NCBI GenBank assembly: GCA_910578835.1
Contig: CAJTSK010000009.1
Span: 1 to 64,000 of the forward strand
Source of the DNA: an uncultured Muribaculum sp.
Lineage (GTDB): Bacteria > Bacteroidota > Bacteroidia > Bacteroidales > Muribaculaceae
DNA: 64,000 bases
Reading direction: 5' to 3'
Under the pieces are notes generated by a model. It made no database searches and was not told the DNA's origin. It saw only the letters and a program-made list of their open reading frames with translations. Numbering within the stretch: the stretch's first letter is position 1; each line of letters starts with the position of its first letter. The position numbers and the translations under genes are program-made. Below are positions 8,421 to 18,157 of the stretch, piece by piece.

Positions 8421-8426
8421 TGTGTG

Positions 8427-8458
8427 CAAAACTAACAAATTTTCTTAATCTGAACAAA
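8427..8458 (-). promoter_or_regulatory. Bacteroidota promoter for the AraC-type regulator
   Basis: Minus strand: TTTG at 8458-8455, 20 nt, then TAGTTTTG at 8434-8427. It is an excellent match to the consensus. The box ends 6 nt before ATG 8420, so the mRNA would have almost no leader. Confidence 0.65.
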
Positions 8459-8507
8459 CCGGTCTATAACCATTGTTAATTAATAAAACCCACTTCAAGG
8501 TGTCATA

Positions 8508-9992
8508 ATGATGGAACCCAACTCACTCTGCGGACAACGCAATATCTCGATGCTCATGGATTTATATGAGCTTACGATGACCAACGGTTTTTACCTTCTC
8601 GGAAAGGGAGCGGAAAAGACCGTATATGACATGTTCTACCGCCGTAACCCCGACAACGGCGGCTTCACAATCTTTGCGGGACTGGAGCAGATAATCGAGT
8701 TTATCGAGTGTTTTCACTTCACCGACGACAACATCGACTATCTAAGAAGTCTCGGACTGTTTGCCGAAGAATTTCTCTCATTCCTGCGCAACTTCCGTTT
8801 CACAGGCGACATATACGCCTTTCCCGAGGGCACTGTGTCATACCCCGACGAACCGCTCGTGACCGTCATCGGACCGCTTATCGAGGCTCAGATTATCGAG
8901 ACCGCCATGCTGTCGCAGCTCAACCATCAGTCGCTCATAGCCACGAAAGCCAACCGCATAGTGCGCGCGGCACAAGGCAGGGAGGTCGCCGACATGGGTG
9001 CCAGGCGCGCCCATAATGCCGACGCCGCAATCTATGGCGCCAGGGCGGCCTACATCGGAGGAGTCAACGCCACAGCCACAGTCATTTCCGGCGAAATGTT
9101 CGGCATTCCCGTGACCGGCACGATGGCTCACAGCTGGATAATGGCATTTGAATCAGAATATGAGGCATTTAAGTCTTATGCCGAGATATATGGTAGCCGT
9201 TCGGTATTTCTCGTCGACACTTACAACACCCTTGAATCGGGCGTACCCAATGCTATCAGGGTGTACCACGACATATTGCAGCCACGCGGTGAACATCTCC
9301 ACGGCATACGTATCGACTCGGGCGACATAGCATCGCTGTCAAAGAAAGCACGCAAAATGCTCGACGACGCCGGCATGACCGACTGTCTAATCGTAGCCTC
9401 CAACAGTCTTGACGAAGGCACCATAGGCTCCATCATCTCTCAAGGGGGCTGCATCGACATCTTCGGGGTAGGCGAGCGTCTTATCACAGCAAAAAGCGAC
9501 TCGACATTTGGCGGAGTCTACAAGCTCACCGCCGTGGACCGTGACGGAGCCTGGGAACCGAAAATCAAGATTTCCGACAATGTGACAAAAATCACCAATC
9601 CGGGACTCAAAAGTATCTACCGCGTCTATGACAGCGAGGGACTGAGCGTGGGCGAGCTCATCACCCATCACAGCGACACGATGCCCGACCTGTCTAAGCT
9701 CGAATGTGTATCACCCGACAAGCCTTGGCAGCATATCAGCCTTGAGGGGTGTCACCTGCGCCCCTTGCAGGTCAAGGTAATCGAAAAGGGTAAACGCATA
9801 TTGCCCAAGACTCCACTTTCCGACATTCGCGATTACGTGAAGCGGCAGCTAACAACCGAGGTACGCCCCGAGGAACAGCGTTTTTACAACCCCGACACCC
9901 ATCCGGTGCTCATGTCGCGCGACTACTACGACATGAAAGTGGCCCTGCTACGCAAAATCGAAGGCGAGACCCGCCGCCACTCGCAATCATAA
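8508..9992 (+). CDS. pncB: Nicotinate phosphoribosyltransferase
   Basis: 494 residues, cytosolic. It converts nicotinate and PRPP to nicotinate mononucleotide in the NAD salvage pathway. Recognisable family blocks are MLMDLYELTMTNGFY at the N-terminus, YRRNPDNGGFTIFAGLEQ, FPEGTVSYPDEP, ADMGARRAHN and GTMAHSWIMAF, and a central RIDSGDIASLSKKARKML. Length fits the long bacterial NAPRTase form. Two adjacent ATGs (8508, 8511) are possible starts. No good promoter is visible in the 87-nt gap to the divergent regulator. Confident call. Confidence 0.93.
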   Translation: MMEPNSLCGQRNISMLMDLYELTMTNGFYLLGKGAEKTVYDMFYRRNPDNGGFTIFAGLEQIIEFIECFHFTDDNIDYLRSLGLFAEEFLSFLRNFRFTGDIYAFPEGTVSYPDEPLVTVIGPLIEAQIIETAMLSQLNHQSLIATKANRIVRAAQGREVADMGARRAHNADAAIYGARAAYIGGVNATATVISGEMFGIPVTGTMAHSWIMAFESEYEAFKSYAEIYGSRSVFLVDTYNTLESGVPNAIRVYHDILQPRGEHLHGIRIDSGDIASLSKKARKMLDDAGMTDCLIVASNSLDEGTIGSIISQGGCIDIFGVGERLITAKSDSTFGGVYKLTAVDRDGAWEPKIKISDNVTKITNPGLKSIYRVYDSEGLSVGELITHHSDTMPDLSKLECVSPDKPWQHISLEGCHLRPLQVKVIEKGKRILPKTPLSDIRDYVKRQLTTEVRPEEQRFYNPDTHPVLMSRDYYDMKVALLRKIEGETRRHSQS

Positions 9993-10077
9993 CCGTGGAG
10001 AGCTATGATTTGACACATTGTCACCGTATTTAGCACATATTGAACGGTGATTATTAGCGATTGTCGGTAATTCTGCG

Positions 10078-10085
10078 TATCTTTG
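10078..10085 (+). promoter_or_regulatory. -7 box abutting the GH25 gene start
   Basis: TATCTTTG ends 5 nt before ATG 10091, predicting a leaderless or near-leaderless transcript. No matching -33 TTTG is visible. Confidence 0.45.
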
Positions 10086-10090
10086 CTGTA

Positions 10091-10825
10091 ATGAAGGTAA
10101 AGATCTGGATTGCGACATTAGTGTTTGCGGCAGGCATCATCGCCGCATGCCTGCTTTTTGTCAACAACCGCCGGGCTATAAAGTCGGTCAATGTTGACGA
10201 AGAGATGTTTCCCGTGCGCGGTCTTGACCTATCAGCCCACAATGGCGAGATTGACTTTGAGCGTATAGCGGGCGACTCAATCGATTTTGTGATGCTGAAA
10301 GCCACAGAAGGCACAAGTTTCAAAGACCCCCGTTTCCACTCCAATTACCTTAAAGCCCGCAAAGCATGTATAAAGGCAATTGGAGCATATCATTTTTTCC
10401 GCTTCGATACCGACGGCGAGATGCAGGCTATCAATTTCCTGAACTCCCTCCGGGGCAAGACACTCGACCTCCCGGCAGTAATCGACCTTGAGGAATGGAG
10501 CAATCCCGGCGGCATACCCACCGAAGACATCGTGAAACGCCTCCGCTCAATGATTGAATGTCTTGAGCGCAACGGTCATAACGTAATGTTTTACACCAAC
10601 AAAGATGGCTATGAGCGATTTCTCAAAGGGCGTTTTGACTCTTTCCCGCTCTGGATATGCTCATTTACCGACCCACCCCTTGACGATGATGACAACACAC
10701 GGTGGTCACTATGGCAATACAGTCATCAGGGATGGACCGAGGCATGTGACTCAGAAGTCGACCTCAACACCTTCAACGGCAGCCATGAAGAGTGGCTCAA
10801 CTGGCTGAAAACATCAACATTCTGA
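10091..10825 (+). CDS. GH25 lysozyme-like muramidase, membrane-anchored
   Basis: 244 residues from ATG 10091; the in-frame codon at 10061 lies before the -7 box. One N-terminal hydrophobic segment (about 4-24) serves as signal or anchor. The rest is a GH25 TIM barrel: GLDLSAHNGEIDF, MLKATEGTSFKDPRF, AYHFFR, VIDLEEW and WSLWQYSHQGW, with the catalytic Asp/Glu pair in the DLEE block. GH25 enzymes cleave beta-1,4 bonds between N-acetylmuramic acid and N-acetylglucosamine. It is 31 nt upstream of aroA and may be cotranscribed. Likely role is envelope remodelling. Confidence 0.88.
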   Translation: MKVKIWIATLVFAAGIIAACLLFVNNRRAIKSVNVDEEMFPVRGLDLSAHNGEIDFERIAGDSIDFVMLKATEGTSFKDPRFHSNYLKARKACIKAIGAYHFFRFDTDGEMQAINFLNSLRGKTLDLPAVIDLEEWSNPGGIPTEDIVKRLRSMIECLERNGHNVMFYTNKDGYERFLKGRFDSFPLWICSFTDPPLDDDDNTRWSLWQYSHQGWTEACDSEVDLNTFNGSHEEWLNWLKTSTF

Positions 10826-10856
10826 TTAATAATACAAGCAAAATATACTCTGCACC

Positions 10857-12113
10857 ATGGACTATCAGATATTTCCCCCCGAAGAGATAGTGGACGCCCG
10901 GATTAACCTGCCGCTTTCAAAAAGCATCAGTAACCGGGCATTGATGATAAATGCACTCACCGGCAACAACGGGTCGATAAAGGAAGTGGCAAAATGTGAC
11001 GACACCGATGTCATGCAAGCCGCACTTAACTCTGACAGCGACAGTATTAACATAGGCGCGGCAGGCACAGCGATGCGTTTCCTCACCGCGTATTTCGCCA
11101 TGCAGGAAGGCCGCACGGTAACAATCGACGGCAGCGAACGCATGCGCCAGCGTCCCATAGGGCTACTCGTCAACGCGCTCCGTGAGTGTGGCGCCGACAT
11201 CTCCTACACGCAGCAAGAAGGCTACCCCCCGCTTGCCATCACAGGCAAGAAGCTTACGGGCGGAAATATCACGATTGACGGTTCTATGAGTTCGCAATAC
11301 ATCTCGGCTCTACTCATGGCGGCTCCACTCATGGAGAAGGGGCTCACCCTCACCCTCGCGGGAGAGATTGTGTCGCGCCCCTACATACTCATGACCCTCG
11401 GACTGATGAAGCAATGGGGCGTGGAAAGCGACTTTTACGGCAACACCATCACTATAGCCCCCCAACAGTACAAGGCTATCGACTTTACGGTAGAAGCCGA
11501 CTGGTCGGCTGCGTCTTATTGGTTTGAAACAGCGGCATTCTCATTTGGCGACATAAAGTTGCTCGGACTTGACCAAAATTCATTACAAGGCGACAGCCGG
11601 GTAAAACAATATTTTTCCAATTTCGGAATTGAAGCGCAGTGGGACAGCGAAGGAGCCCTTGAGCTAAACGCATCGCCCGACATCACCCCGCGTCTTACCG
11701 CCGACCTGTCGGACTGCCCCGACCTGGCACAGACAATCATCGTCACCTGCTGCGTGCTCAATCTGCCGTTCCACATCACCGGACTATCGACACTGAAGAT
11801 TAAGGAGACCGACCGACTGGCTGCGCTATGCGCCGAGCTGCGCAAGCTATCGTTTGTCATCGGACAACCCGACGACAGCACCCTCGAATGGGAGGGAGCT
11901 CGTGCACCGGTCGACAGCGAGGTCCCGCTTGCCATTGACACCTACGACGACCATCGCATGGCAATGGCTTTTGCCCCGGTAGCCCTGTTCCTGCCCGGTA
12001 TAGTAATACGCAATGTGGAGGTGGTCAACAAATCGTATCCGGAGTTCTGGAACGATATGCGCCTGACAGGCTTCACCCTTCAGGAAATCAAACCGGCAGA
12101 AGTGGAGGAATAA
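10857..12113 (+). CDS. aroA: 3-phosphoshikimate 1-carboxyvinyltransferase (EPSP synthase)
   Basis: 418 residues. It transfers enolpyruvyl from PEP to shikimate-3-phosphate, the sixth step of the shikimate pathway, in the cytosol. Visible blocks are LPLSKSISNRALMINAL near the N-terminus, GAAGTAMRFLTAYFA, SSQYISALLMAAPL, KETDRLAAL and DTYDDHRMAMAFA near the C-terminus, all substrate-binding motifs of the family. Length is normal. The next gene begins 2 nt after the stop, consistent with an operon. Confident call. Confidence 0.95.
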   Translation: MDYQIFPPEEIVDARINLPLSKSISNRALMINALTGNNGSIKEVAKCDDTDVMQAALNSDSDSINIGAAGTAMRFLTAYFAMQEGRTVTIDGSERMRQRPIGLLVNALRECGADISYTQQEGYPPLAITGKKLTGGNITIDGSMSSQYISALLMAAPLMEKGLTLTLAGEIVSRPYILMTLGLMKQWGVESDFYGNTITIAPQQYKAIDFTVEADWSAASYWFETAAFSFGDIKLLGLDQNSLQGDSRVKQYFSNFGIEAQWDSEGALELNASPDITPRLTADLSDCPDLAQTIIVTCCVLNLPFHITGLSTLKIKETDRLAALCAELRKLSFVIGQPDDSTLEWEGARAPVDSEVPLAIDTYDDHRMAMAFAPVALFLPGIVIRNVEVVNKSYPEFWNDMRLTGFTLQEIKPAEVEE

Positions 12114-12115
12114 CA

Positions 12116-12544
12116 ATGGAAGTCAGTCTTATCATACTCGGGGCACTTGTAGCCGTAGGGCTCATACTCTATCTCCACGACCGCCATTCGCGACGCAAAG
12201 CCAAGGCAGAGGGCATAGACCTGCCGGCATTTAACGAGCCGGAAGAGGAATGCTGCGGCATGCACATCACCTGTGAGCGCGATTCCCTTCTCGCCTCGGT
12301 AAGCGACAAAATAGAGTATTACGATGATGAAGAGCTTGACGCTTACATAGGAAGGAAAGCCGATGACTATACCGACGAGGAAACCGAGCAATTTCGCGAC
12401 GTATTGCTGACTTTGCTTCCCGATGATATAGCAGGCTGGGGAAGAAGCATACAGTTACGCGGCATCGAATTGCCCGCCCCTGTCAAGGAGGAACTGCTCA
12501 TGATTGTAGCCGAGGCACGGCGTGAGGCAAACATCATCCAATAG
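12116..12544 (+). CDS. Conserved hypothetical membrane-anchored protein
   Basis: 142 residues, function not recognised. One N-terminal transmembrane helix (about 4-20, SLIILGALVAVGLILYL) is followed by a basic patch and a short Cys-rich motif ECCGMHITCERD (about 44-56). The rest is an acidic soluble part with DDEELDAYIGRKADDYTDEE and RSIQLRGIELP. It is tightly placed between aroA (2 nt) and the metal ABC permease (25 nt). The Cys/His motif could bind a metal, but this is speculation. The gene order seems chosen for coexpression rather than a shared pathway. Confidence 0.8.
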   Translation: MEVSLIILGALVAVGLILYLHDRHSRRKAKAEGIDLPAFNEPEEECCGMHITCERDSLLASVSDKIEYYDDEELDAYIGRKADDYTDEETEQFRDVLLTLLPDDIAGWGRSIQLRGIELPAPVKEELLMIVAEARREANIIQ

Positions 12545-12569
12545 ACACCATAAATTCAACCTGTCAGAG

Positions 12570-13385
12570 ATGGAATATCTCCAATATACATTTTTCCGCA
12601 ACGCGCTTGCCGGCATCATTATCATAAGCATCGCCGCGGCAGTCATAGGCACCTACATCATCACACGCCGCATGGTCTCGATTACGGGAGGTGTCACCCA
12701 CGCCTGCTTCGGAGGACTCGGACTTGGCTATTATCTCGGCATAAGCCCTGTTGCCACCGCCGCCGCATTTGCTGTCATCTCGTCGCTCGGCGTGGAGTGG
12801 ATCGCCGGACGCTACAAGGTAAGGGAAGACTCCGCGATAGCCGTCATCTGGTCGCTCGGCATGGCGATAGGTATACTGTTTGTATTTCTCACACCGGGCT
12901 ATGTCCCGGAGCTTAACACATTTCTCTTCGGCAATATCCTCACAATCACCGTCGGCGACCTGTGGCTCTTTGCCGGATTCACAGCGCTGCTGCTCATCTT
13001 TTTCCTGATATTCAGGCACACAATCATCGCCTGCTCCTTTGACCGAGACTTTGCCAAGGTGGCGGGACTTCCGGTCAAATTCATCAACTACGCCATGACC
13101 GTGTTTGTAGCAGTCAGTGTGGTGCTTACCATACGCCTTATAGGCATTATGCTGCTGCTTGCCATGCTCACAGTGCCTATCCTCATTGCCGAGGTGTGGT
13201 GCAAGCGGTTCATGTCGATAATGTTTATGGCAATGGCAATCTCACTTGGCAGCTCTGTAGGCGGGTTGTTTCTCGCCACGGTAATCGATGTGCCATGTTC
13301 CGCCATAATCGTGTTGCTCCAGATTGCCGTCTACGCCGTGGCGCGACTCAGCGCCGACATCATTACCAGGCGTCTGGTGCAATAA
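12570..13385 (+). CDS. ABC-3 family zinc/manganese transporter permease
   Basis: 271 residues from ATG 12570 (MEYLQYTFFRNAL). Seven to nine hydrophobic helices are visible. ABC-3 family features include SITGGVTHACFGGLGLGYYLG near the N-terminus and HTIIACSFDRDFAKVAGLPV, the cytoplasmic loop that contacts the ATPase. It would be the membrane subunit of a ZnuABC-type importer. The ATP-binding and solute-binding subunits are not in this window, so they are encoded elsewhere. The metal is inferred from the family and could be Zn, Mn or Fe. Confidence 0.88.
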   Translation: MEYLQYTFFRNALAGIIIISIAAAVIGTYIITRRMVSITGGVTHACFGGLGLGYYLGISPVATAAAFAVISSLGVEWIAGRYKVREDSAIAVIWSLGMAIGILFVFLTPGYVPELNTFLFGNILTITVGDLWLFAGFTALLLIFFLIFRHTIIACSFDRDFAKVAGLPVKFINYAMTVFVAVSVVLTIRLIGIMLLLAMLTVPILIAEVWCKRFMSIMFMAMAISLGSSVGGLFLATVIDVPCSAIIVLLQIAVYAVARLSADIITRRLVQ

Positions 13386-13428
13386 TCATCGTAGACGGGC
13401 GTTATCTAATAACAAACAAGCTCTAAAC

Positions 13429-16400
13429 GTGAAAAAGTTAACACTGATAATACTGCTTGCATTTTCGGTGGCTGTCGTGTCGTGCGGTCCGCGGAAAAAC
13501 ACCGCCATGTCGCGTAATTATCAGGCTTTTATCACTCGATACAACATCTACTACAACGGCGACGAGCATTATAAGGAGACGATGAAGACGCTCGAACACG
13601 GCTACGAGGACGACTATTCGCGACTGCTCTTCATTCACCCCACCGATGGCCGCAAAGACCCCGACGCCCCCCAACCTGCGGGCGATTTCACCCGCTCAAT
13701 CGAAAAAGCCCAGAAGGCTATACAACTAAGGTCGATAAAGAAAAAGCCGGCAAAAAAGCCCGGAAAGTCATCAGACCCTAAATACAAGGCGTGGATGAAA
13801 CGCGATGAATACAACCCGTTTATCCATAATTCGTGGATGCAGATGGGGCGCTCGCAATACAACAACGGCGATTATCTCGGGTCTGCATCGACCTTCTACT
13901 ATATCGTGAAGCATTTCACGTGGCTCCCCAACACCATCACCGAGGCAAAGCTGTGGCAGGCGCGTTCATATCTTGCCATGGGATGGGATTATGAAGCGGA
14001 AAACATCGTGACCAAAATACCGGAAAAAGCGCTCGTCAACGGTGACCTCCAAGGGCTCTACAATATGGTGTATGCCACGATGCTCCTCCAGTCTCATGAC
14101 CCGCTGAAGGCAATACCCTATGTCGAGAAGACGATAAAACACTCATCGGGCATACAGAAATCGCGCCTGTATTTCCTTTTAGGGCAACTCTATGCCCGTG
14201 CAGGAAACAAAGATGCCGCCTACAAAGCCTACAAGAAGTCGGCAAGCTCGCAGGTATCGTACCGAGCCCAGCTCAACGCCCGCATAAAGCAGAGTGAAGT
14301 CTACTCCGGCAGCAATGTGGAACCGGAAGTGAAAGCCTTGCGACGCATGACGCGCTACGACCGCAACCAGCCCTATCTTGACCAGATTTATTATGCCATA
14401 GGCAACCTCTACCTGTCGCGTGGCGACACCGTGAAAGCCATCGAAAATTACAAGCTCGCGGCAGAGAAGTCGACGCGCAACGGCATTGACAAGGCTATCA
14501 GCCAGCTACAGCTCGGCGCGCTCTACTTTGAAAGCCACCGCTATGACCTTGCACAACCCTGCTACGCCGAGGCGGTGCCGCTGCTGCCTGAAAGCTATCC
14601 GGGCATCGACTCGCTCCGCACCCGCAGCGACGTGCTCGACCAGCTCGCCCTATATTCTCAGAATGTCACTCTTAACGACTCGTTGCTGCGCCTCTCGGAA
14701 ATGCCGGAAGAGCAGCAGCTCGCCGTGGTCAACAAGATAATCGACGAGTTAAAGAAAAAAGAAGCCGAAGAAGCCGAAAGACTCAAGCGCGAAGAGTATC
14801 TCGCGCAGCAACAGGGTGCCAATAATGTGCAGAACAACGGTAATGCAGCGTCGGCACCCACTACATTTACCATGAACACAGACGACTCATGGTATTTCTA
14901 CAACACCGCAACACGCAATGCCGGAAAGACCGACTTCCAGAAACGCTGGGGCTCGCGAAAGCTTGAAGATGACTGGCGACGCCGCAACAAGGCATCATTC
15001 AGTTTCAATGACTTTGACAGCAACAGCGATGAGGAAGACACCGACACCGAGGATACCGGCGAAGGAGAAGACGGGAAGGAAAAAGAGGAGGACACCGAGA
15101 AGCAAAACGACCCTCACTATCCCGAATATTATCTGCGACAGATACCGTCCACCCCTGAGGAAAAGCTCACCGCCAACGATGTCATCCAGGAGGGCATGTA
15201 CAATATAGGCCTCATACTTAAAGACCAGCTTGACGCCTACACCGACGCGTCAGATGAATGGCTCGACCTGCTTGACCGCTATCCCGACAACATCTACCGC
15301 ATGGACATATATTACAATATGTATCTCATGTACATGCGCGCCGGCAACAAGACACTTGCCGAACGTTACCGCGCCTTGATGTTAAGCGAATTTCCGGAGT
15401 CGAAATACGGCATGGCGATGCGTGACCCCGACTATCTCGAAAAGCTTCGCGACATGGAGAGCGACCAGGAGCGCATGTATGAACGCGCCTATGAGGCATA
15501 TCTCGACAACCGCAACAGCGAGGTTCACGCCGCCTACCGCGAAATGATGAAGAAATATCCGCTGAGCAAAATCATGCCGAAATTCATGTTTATCGATGCA
15601 CTCAGCTACGTGTCGGAAAACAATCAGGAAAGTTTCAAGGCTGTATTGAAAGAGATGCTTGAGCGATATCCGGAGACCGACATCACCCCCATCGCATCAT
15701 CTTACCTGCGCGGACTCGCACAGGGACGCAAACTGCATAGCGGCGCGACCAACATGCGCGGAATGATCTGGGATCTCCGTCTCGGCAATGACTCCACGGC
15801 AATGTCTGCCGACTCCATCGCCTTTGACCTCAACCCTGCAGAACCGCAACTGCTTGTACTCGTATATCCTACCGACGAAGTTTCGGGCAATCAGTTGCTC
15901 TTTGACGTGGCGCGCCACAACTTCGGGGCATTCGTAGTAAAAGATTTTGACCTTGAGCCGATGAATTTCGGGCGTCTCGGTTTGCTTCTTGTAAAAGGAT
16001 TTGCTAACTTTGAAGAACTTATGCATTACCGCAAGGTCATGGAGAGCGACGCCGACCTCGTGCTACCGCCTCAAGTGCGCCCGGTAATGATCAGTGAGAA
16101 GAACTTTGACACCCTCCTGCAGCACGGAAGCACATTTGAGGATTATTTCCGCTATGTCGACGAGCAGGCAGCCGAAGCCCCGGTAGTGACCGCGCCAGGC
16201 AATGTGGAGACCGATGACCTGTATTTTGACGCGATAGTCAGCGACCGCCCGGAAGAATCAGCCGAAGAGGAAGAGACCGAGCCGGAAGACCCCGACATGG
16301 AAAGTGACTCCATCCCTGAAACACCGTCGCGGGAAGTACCTGAGCCGGTGACACCTGAAGTCGAGACCGAGCCGGAGACGACACCGCAACAGCCAACGCC

Positions 16401-16590
16401 TGCAATGCCGGAGTTGACACCGGCTCCACAGACGGTGACACAACCTGCAGCCACGCCACAACCCGAACCGGAGCCTGCGCCTGCACCGCAACCGTCAACA
16501 CCTGCCGCGGCAACCCCGCAGCCTGTCGCAAAGCCGGTATATCCTGAATATCCCGCCGGGTCGGAGGGTGACGATGATTTATTGGATTAA
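13429..16590 (+). CDS. porW: T9SS-associated TPR lipoprotein PorW/SprE
   Basis: 1053 residues starting at GTG 13429; the open frame extends upstream into the permease gene, but the lipoprotein signal begins here (MKKLTLIILLAFSVAVVSCG, Cys19). After the lipid Cys comes KNTAMSRNYQAFITRYNIYYNG, the characteristic PorW/SprE block, then many TPR-like helical repeats to about residue 870. The last 120 or so residues are an acidic, Pro/Glu/Thr-rich disordered tail. In relatives PorW/SprE links the T9SS core ring to the outer-membrane translocon and is needed for secretion. It lies 12 nt upstream of porX. The N-terminal block and synteny make the call strong. Confidence 0.85.
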   Translation: MKKLTLIILLAFSVAVVSCGPRKNTAMSRNYQAFITRYNIYYNGDEHYKETMKTLEHGYEDDYSRLLFIHPTDGRKDPDAPQPAGDFTRSIEKAQKAIQLRSIKKKPAKKPGKSSDPKYKAWMKRDEYNPFIHNSWMQMGRSQYNNGDYLGSASTFYYIVKHFTWLPNTITEAKLWQARSYLAMGWDYEAENIVTKIPEKALVNGDLQGLYNMVYATMLLQSHDPLKAIPYVEKTIKHSSGIQKSRLYFLLGQLYARAGNKDAAYKAYKKSASSQVSYRAQLNARIKQSEVYSGSNVEPEVKALRRMTRYDRNQPYLDQIYYAIGNLYLSRGDTVKAIENYKLAAEKSTRNGIDKAISQLQLGALYFESHRYDLAQPCYAEAVPLLPESYPGIDSLRTRSDVLDQLALYSQNVTLNDSLLRLSEMPEEQQLAVVNKIIDELKKKEAEEAERLKREEYLAQQQGANNVQNNGNAASAPTTFTMNTDDSWYFYNTATRNAGKTDFQKRWGSRKLEDDWRRRNKASFSFNDFDSNSDEEDTDTEDTGEGEDGKEKEEDTEKQNDPHYPEYYLRQIPSTPEEKLTANDVIQEGMYNIGLILKDQLDAYTDASDEWLDLLDRYPDNIYRMDIYYNMYLMYMRAGNKTLAERYRALMLSEFPESKYGMAMRDPDYLEKLRDMESDQERMYERAYEAYLDNRNSEVHAAYREMMKKYPLSKIMPKFMFIDALSYVSENNQESFKAVLKEMLERYPETDITPIASSYLRGLAQGRKLHSGATNMRGMIWDLRLGNDSTAMSADSIAFDLNPAEPQLLVLVYPTDEVSGNQLLFDVARHNFGAFVVKDFDLEPMNFGRLGLLLVKGFANFEELMHYRKVMESDADLVLPPQVRPVMISEKNFDTLLQHGSTFEDYFRYVDEQAAEAPVVTAPGNVETDDLYFDAIVSDRPEESAEEEETEPEDPDMESDSIPETPSREVPEPVTPEVETEPETTPQQPTPAMPELTPAPQTVTQPAATPQPEPEPAPAPQPSTPAAATPQPVAKPVYPEYPAGSEGDDDLLD

Positions 16591-16602
16591 ATTGACCCAG
16601 AT

Positions 16603-18144
16603 ATGAACCGGTACAATATATTATGGGCTGATGACGAGATTGACTTGCTGAAGCCCCACATACTGTTTTTAAAAAACAAAGGATATGACGTAACCACGGC
16701 TAACAGCGGCAGAGATGCCCTTGACCTCGTGGAGACCGACCGGTTTGACCTTATCATACTTGACGAAAACATGCCTGGACTTACCGGGCTGGAAACACTG
16801 TCACAAATCAAGCAGATTGTACCCCTCACTCCCATCATCATGATTACCAAGAGCGAGGAGGAAAATATCATGAACCAGGCAATAGGCAACAAGATAGCCG
16901 ATTACCTCATCAAGCCGGTCAATCCGAGCCAGATACTCCTTTCCATCAAGAAAAACCTCCACTCCGAACGCCTTGTGAGCGAGCAGGCGGCTACCGACTA
17001 CCGTCAGGAGTTCAACAACATATCCACCCTGATAAATGGCTGCCGCACGATTGAAGACTGGTATGACCTATATGGCAAACTGGTATTCTGGGAGCTCGAA
17101 CTTGCCTCAGCCGACACAAGCATGGAGGAACTGCTGCAGATGCAGAAAAGCGAGGCAAACTCTGCATTCAACAAATTTGTGCGCAAGAATTATGAAAACT
17201 GGGTCACGGGCAACGACCATCCGCTCATGAGTCCCGACATATTCAAGAAGCGCATATTCCCCTTGCTCGACAAAGGCGAAAAGGTGTTTTTCATAGTCAT
17301 CGACAATTTTCGCCTTGACCAGTGGCGGTCGGTGAAACCGTTGTTGTCCGACATATTCACCTTTGAAGAGGAGCTATACACCTCTATCCTACCGACTGCA
17401 ACCCAATATGCCCGCAACGCCATCTTCTCCGGACTTATGCCGCTCGATATATCCAAGATGTTTCCCGACCTGTGGGTCGACGAAGATGAAGATGAAGGCA
17501 AGAATCTTAACGAGTCGCCGCTGATAGCCACGCAGTTTGAGCGTTTTCGCCGCAAGGTGAAATTTTCCTATAACAAGATTAACGACTCGGCAACGGGCGA
17601 AAAACTCATACGCGAGTTTTCCAACCTCGAAAACAACGAGCTCAATGTGTTGGTAATCAACTTTGTCGACATGCTATCCCACGCCCGCACCGAATCAAAG
17701 ATGATACGCGAGCTCGCCGCCAACAATGCAGCCTACCGTTCGATTACGGAATCATGGTTCCGCCACTCGTCGGCACTCGAACTCTTCCGTAAGATTGCAG
17801 AAAAAGGTTACAAGATAGTATTGACCACCGACCACGGCACCATCCAGGTCAACAACCCCATAAAGGTAATAGGTGACCGCAACACCAATACCAACCTCCG
17901 CTACAAGGTAGGCAAAAACCTGAGCTACAATCAGAAGCAGGTATATGAAATCAAAAATCCGGAACGTTACGGACTACCCTCTCCCAATATCTCCTCGACC
18001 TACATTTTCGCCTCGGGACATGACTTCTTCGCCTACCCCAACAACTACAACCATTATGTGCAGTATTACACCGGCACATTCCAGCATGGAGGCATCTCCC
18101 TCGAAGAAATGATTATACCACTTATTACATTAACCGCAAAATAA
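16603..18144 (+). CDS. porX: T9SS response regulator PorX (receiver plus PglZ domain)
   Basis: 513 residues. The N-terminal receiver domain has acidic residues Asp10-Asp11 and phosphoacceptor Asp54 (LIILDENMPGLTGL), with the conserved Lys in YLIKPVNP. A helical linker leads to a C-terminal PglZ domain of the alkaline-phosphatase superfamily with VIDNFRLDQWR, FVDMLSHAR and TTDHGTIQVNNP, its metal-binding blocks. In Porphyromonas gingivalis PorX acts with the kinase PorY to control T9SS genes and binds PorL. No PorY gene is in this window. Placement directly after porW supports the assignment. Confidence 0.93.
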   Translation: MNRYNILWADDEIDLLKPHILFLKNKGYDVTTANSGRDALDLVETDRFDLIILDENMPGLTGLETLSQIKQIVPLTPIIMITKSEEENIMNQAIGNKIADYLIKPVNPSQILLSIKKNLHSERLVSEQAATDYRQEFNNISTLINGCRTIEDWYDLYGKLVFWELELASADTSMEELLQMQKSEANSAFNKFVRKNYENWVTGNDHPLMSPDIFKKRIFPLLDKGEKVFFIVIDNFRLDQWRSVKPLLSDIFTFEEELYTSILPTATQYARNAIFSGLMPLDISKMFPDLWVDEDEDEGKNLNESPLIATQFERFRRKVKFSYNKINDSATGEKLIREFSNLENNELNVLVINFVDMLSHARTESKMIRELAANNAAYRSITESWFRHSSALELFRKIAEKGYKIVLTTDHGTIQVNNPIKVIGDRNTNTNLRYKVGKNLSYNQKQVYEIKNPERYGLPSPNISSTYIFASGHDFFAYPNNYNHYVQYYTGTFQHGGISLEEMIIPLITLTAK

Positions 18145-18157
18145 CCGACTTATAAAT

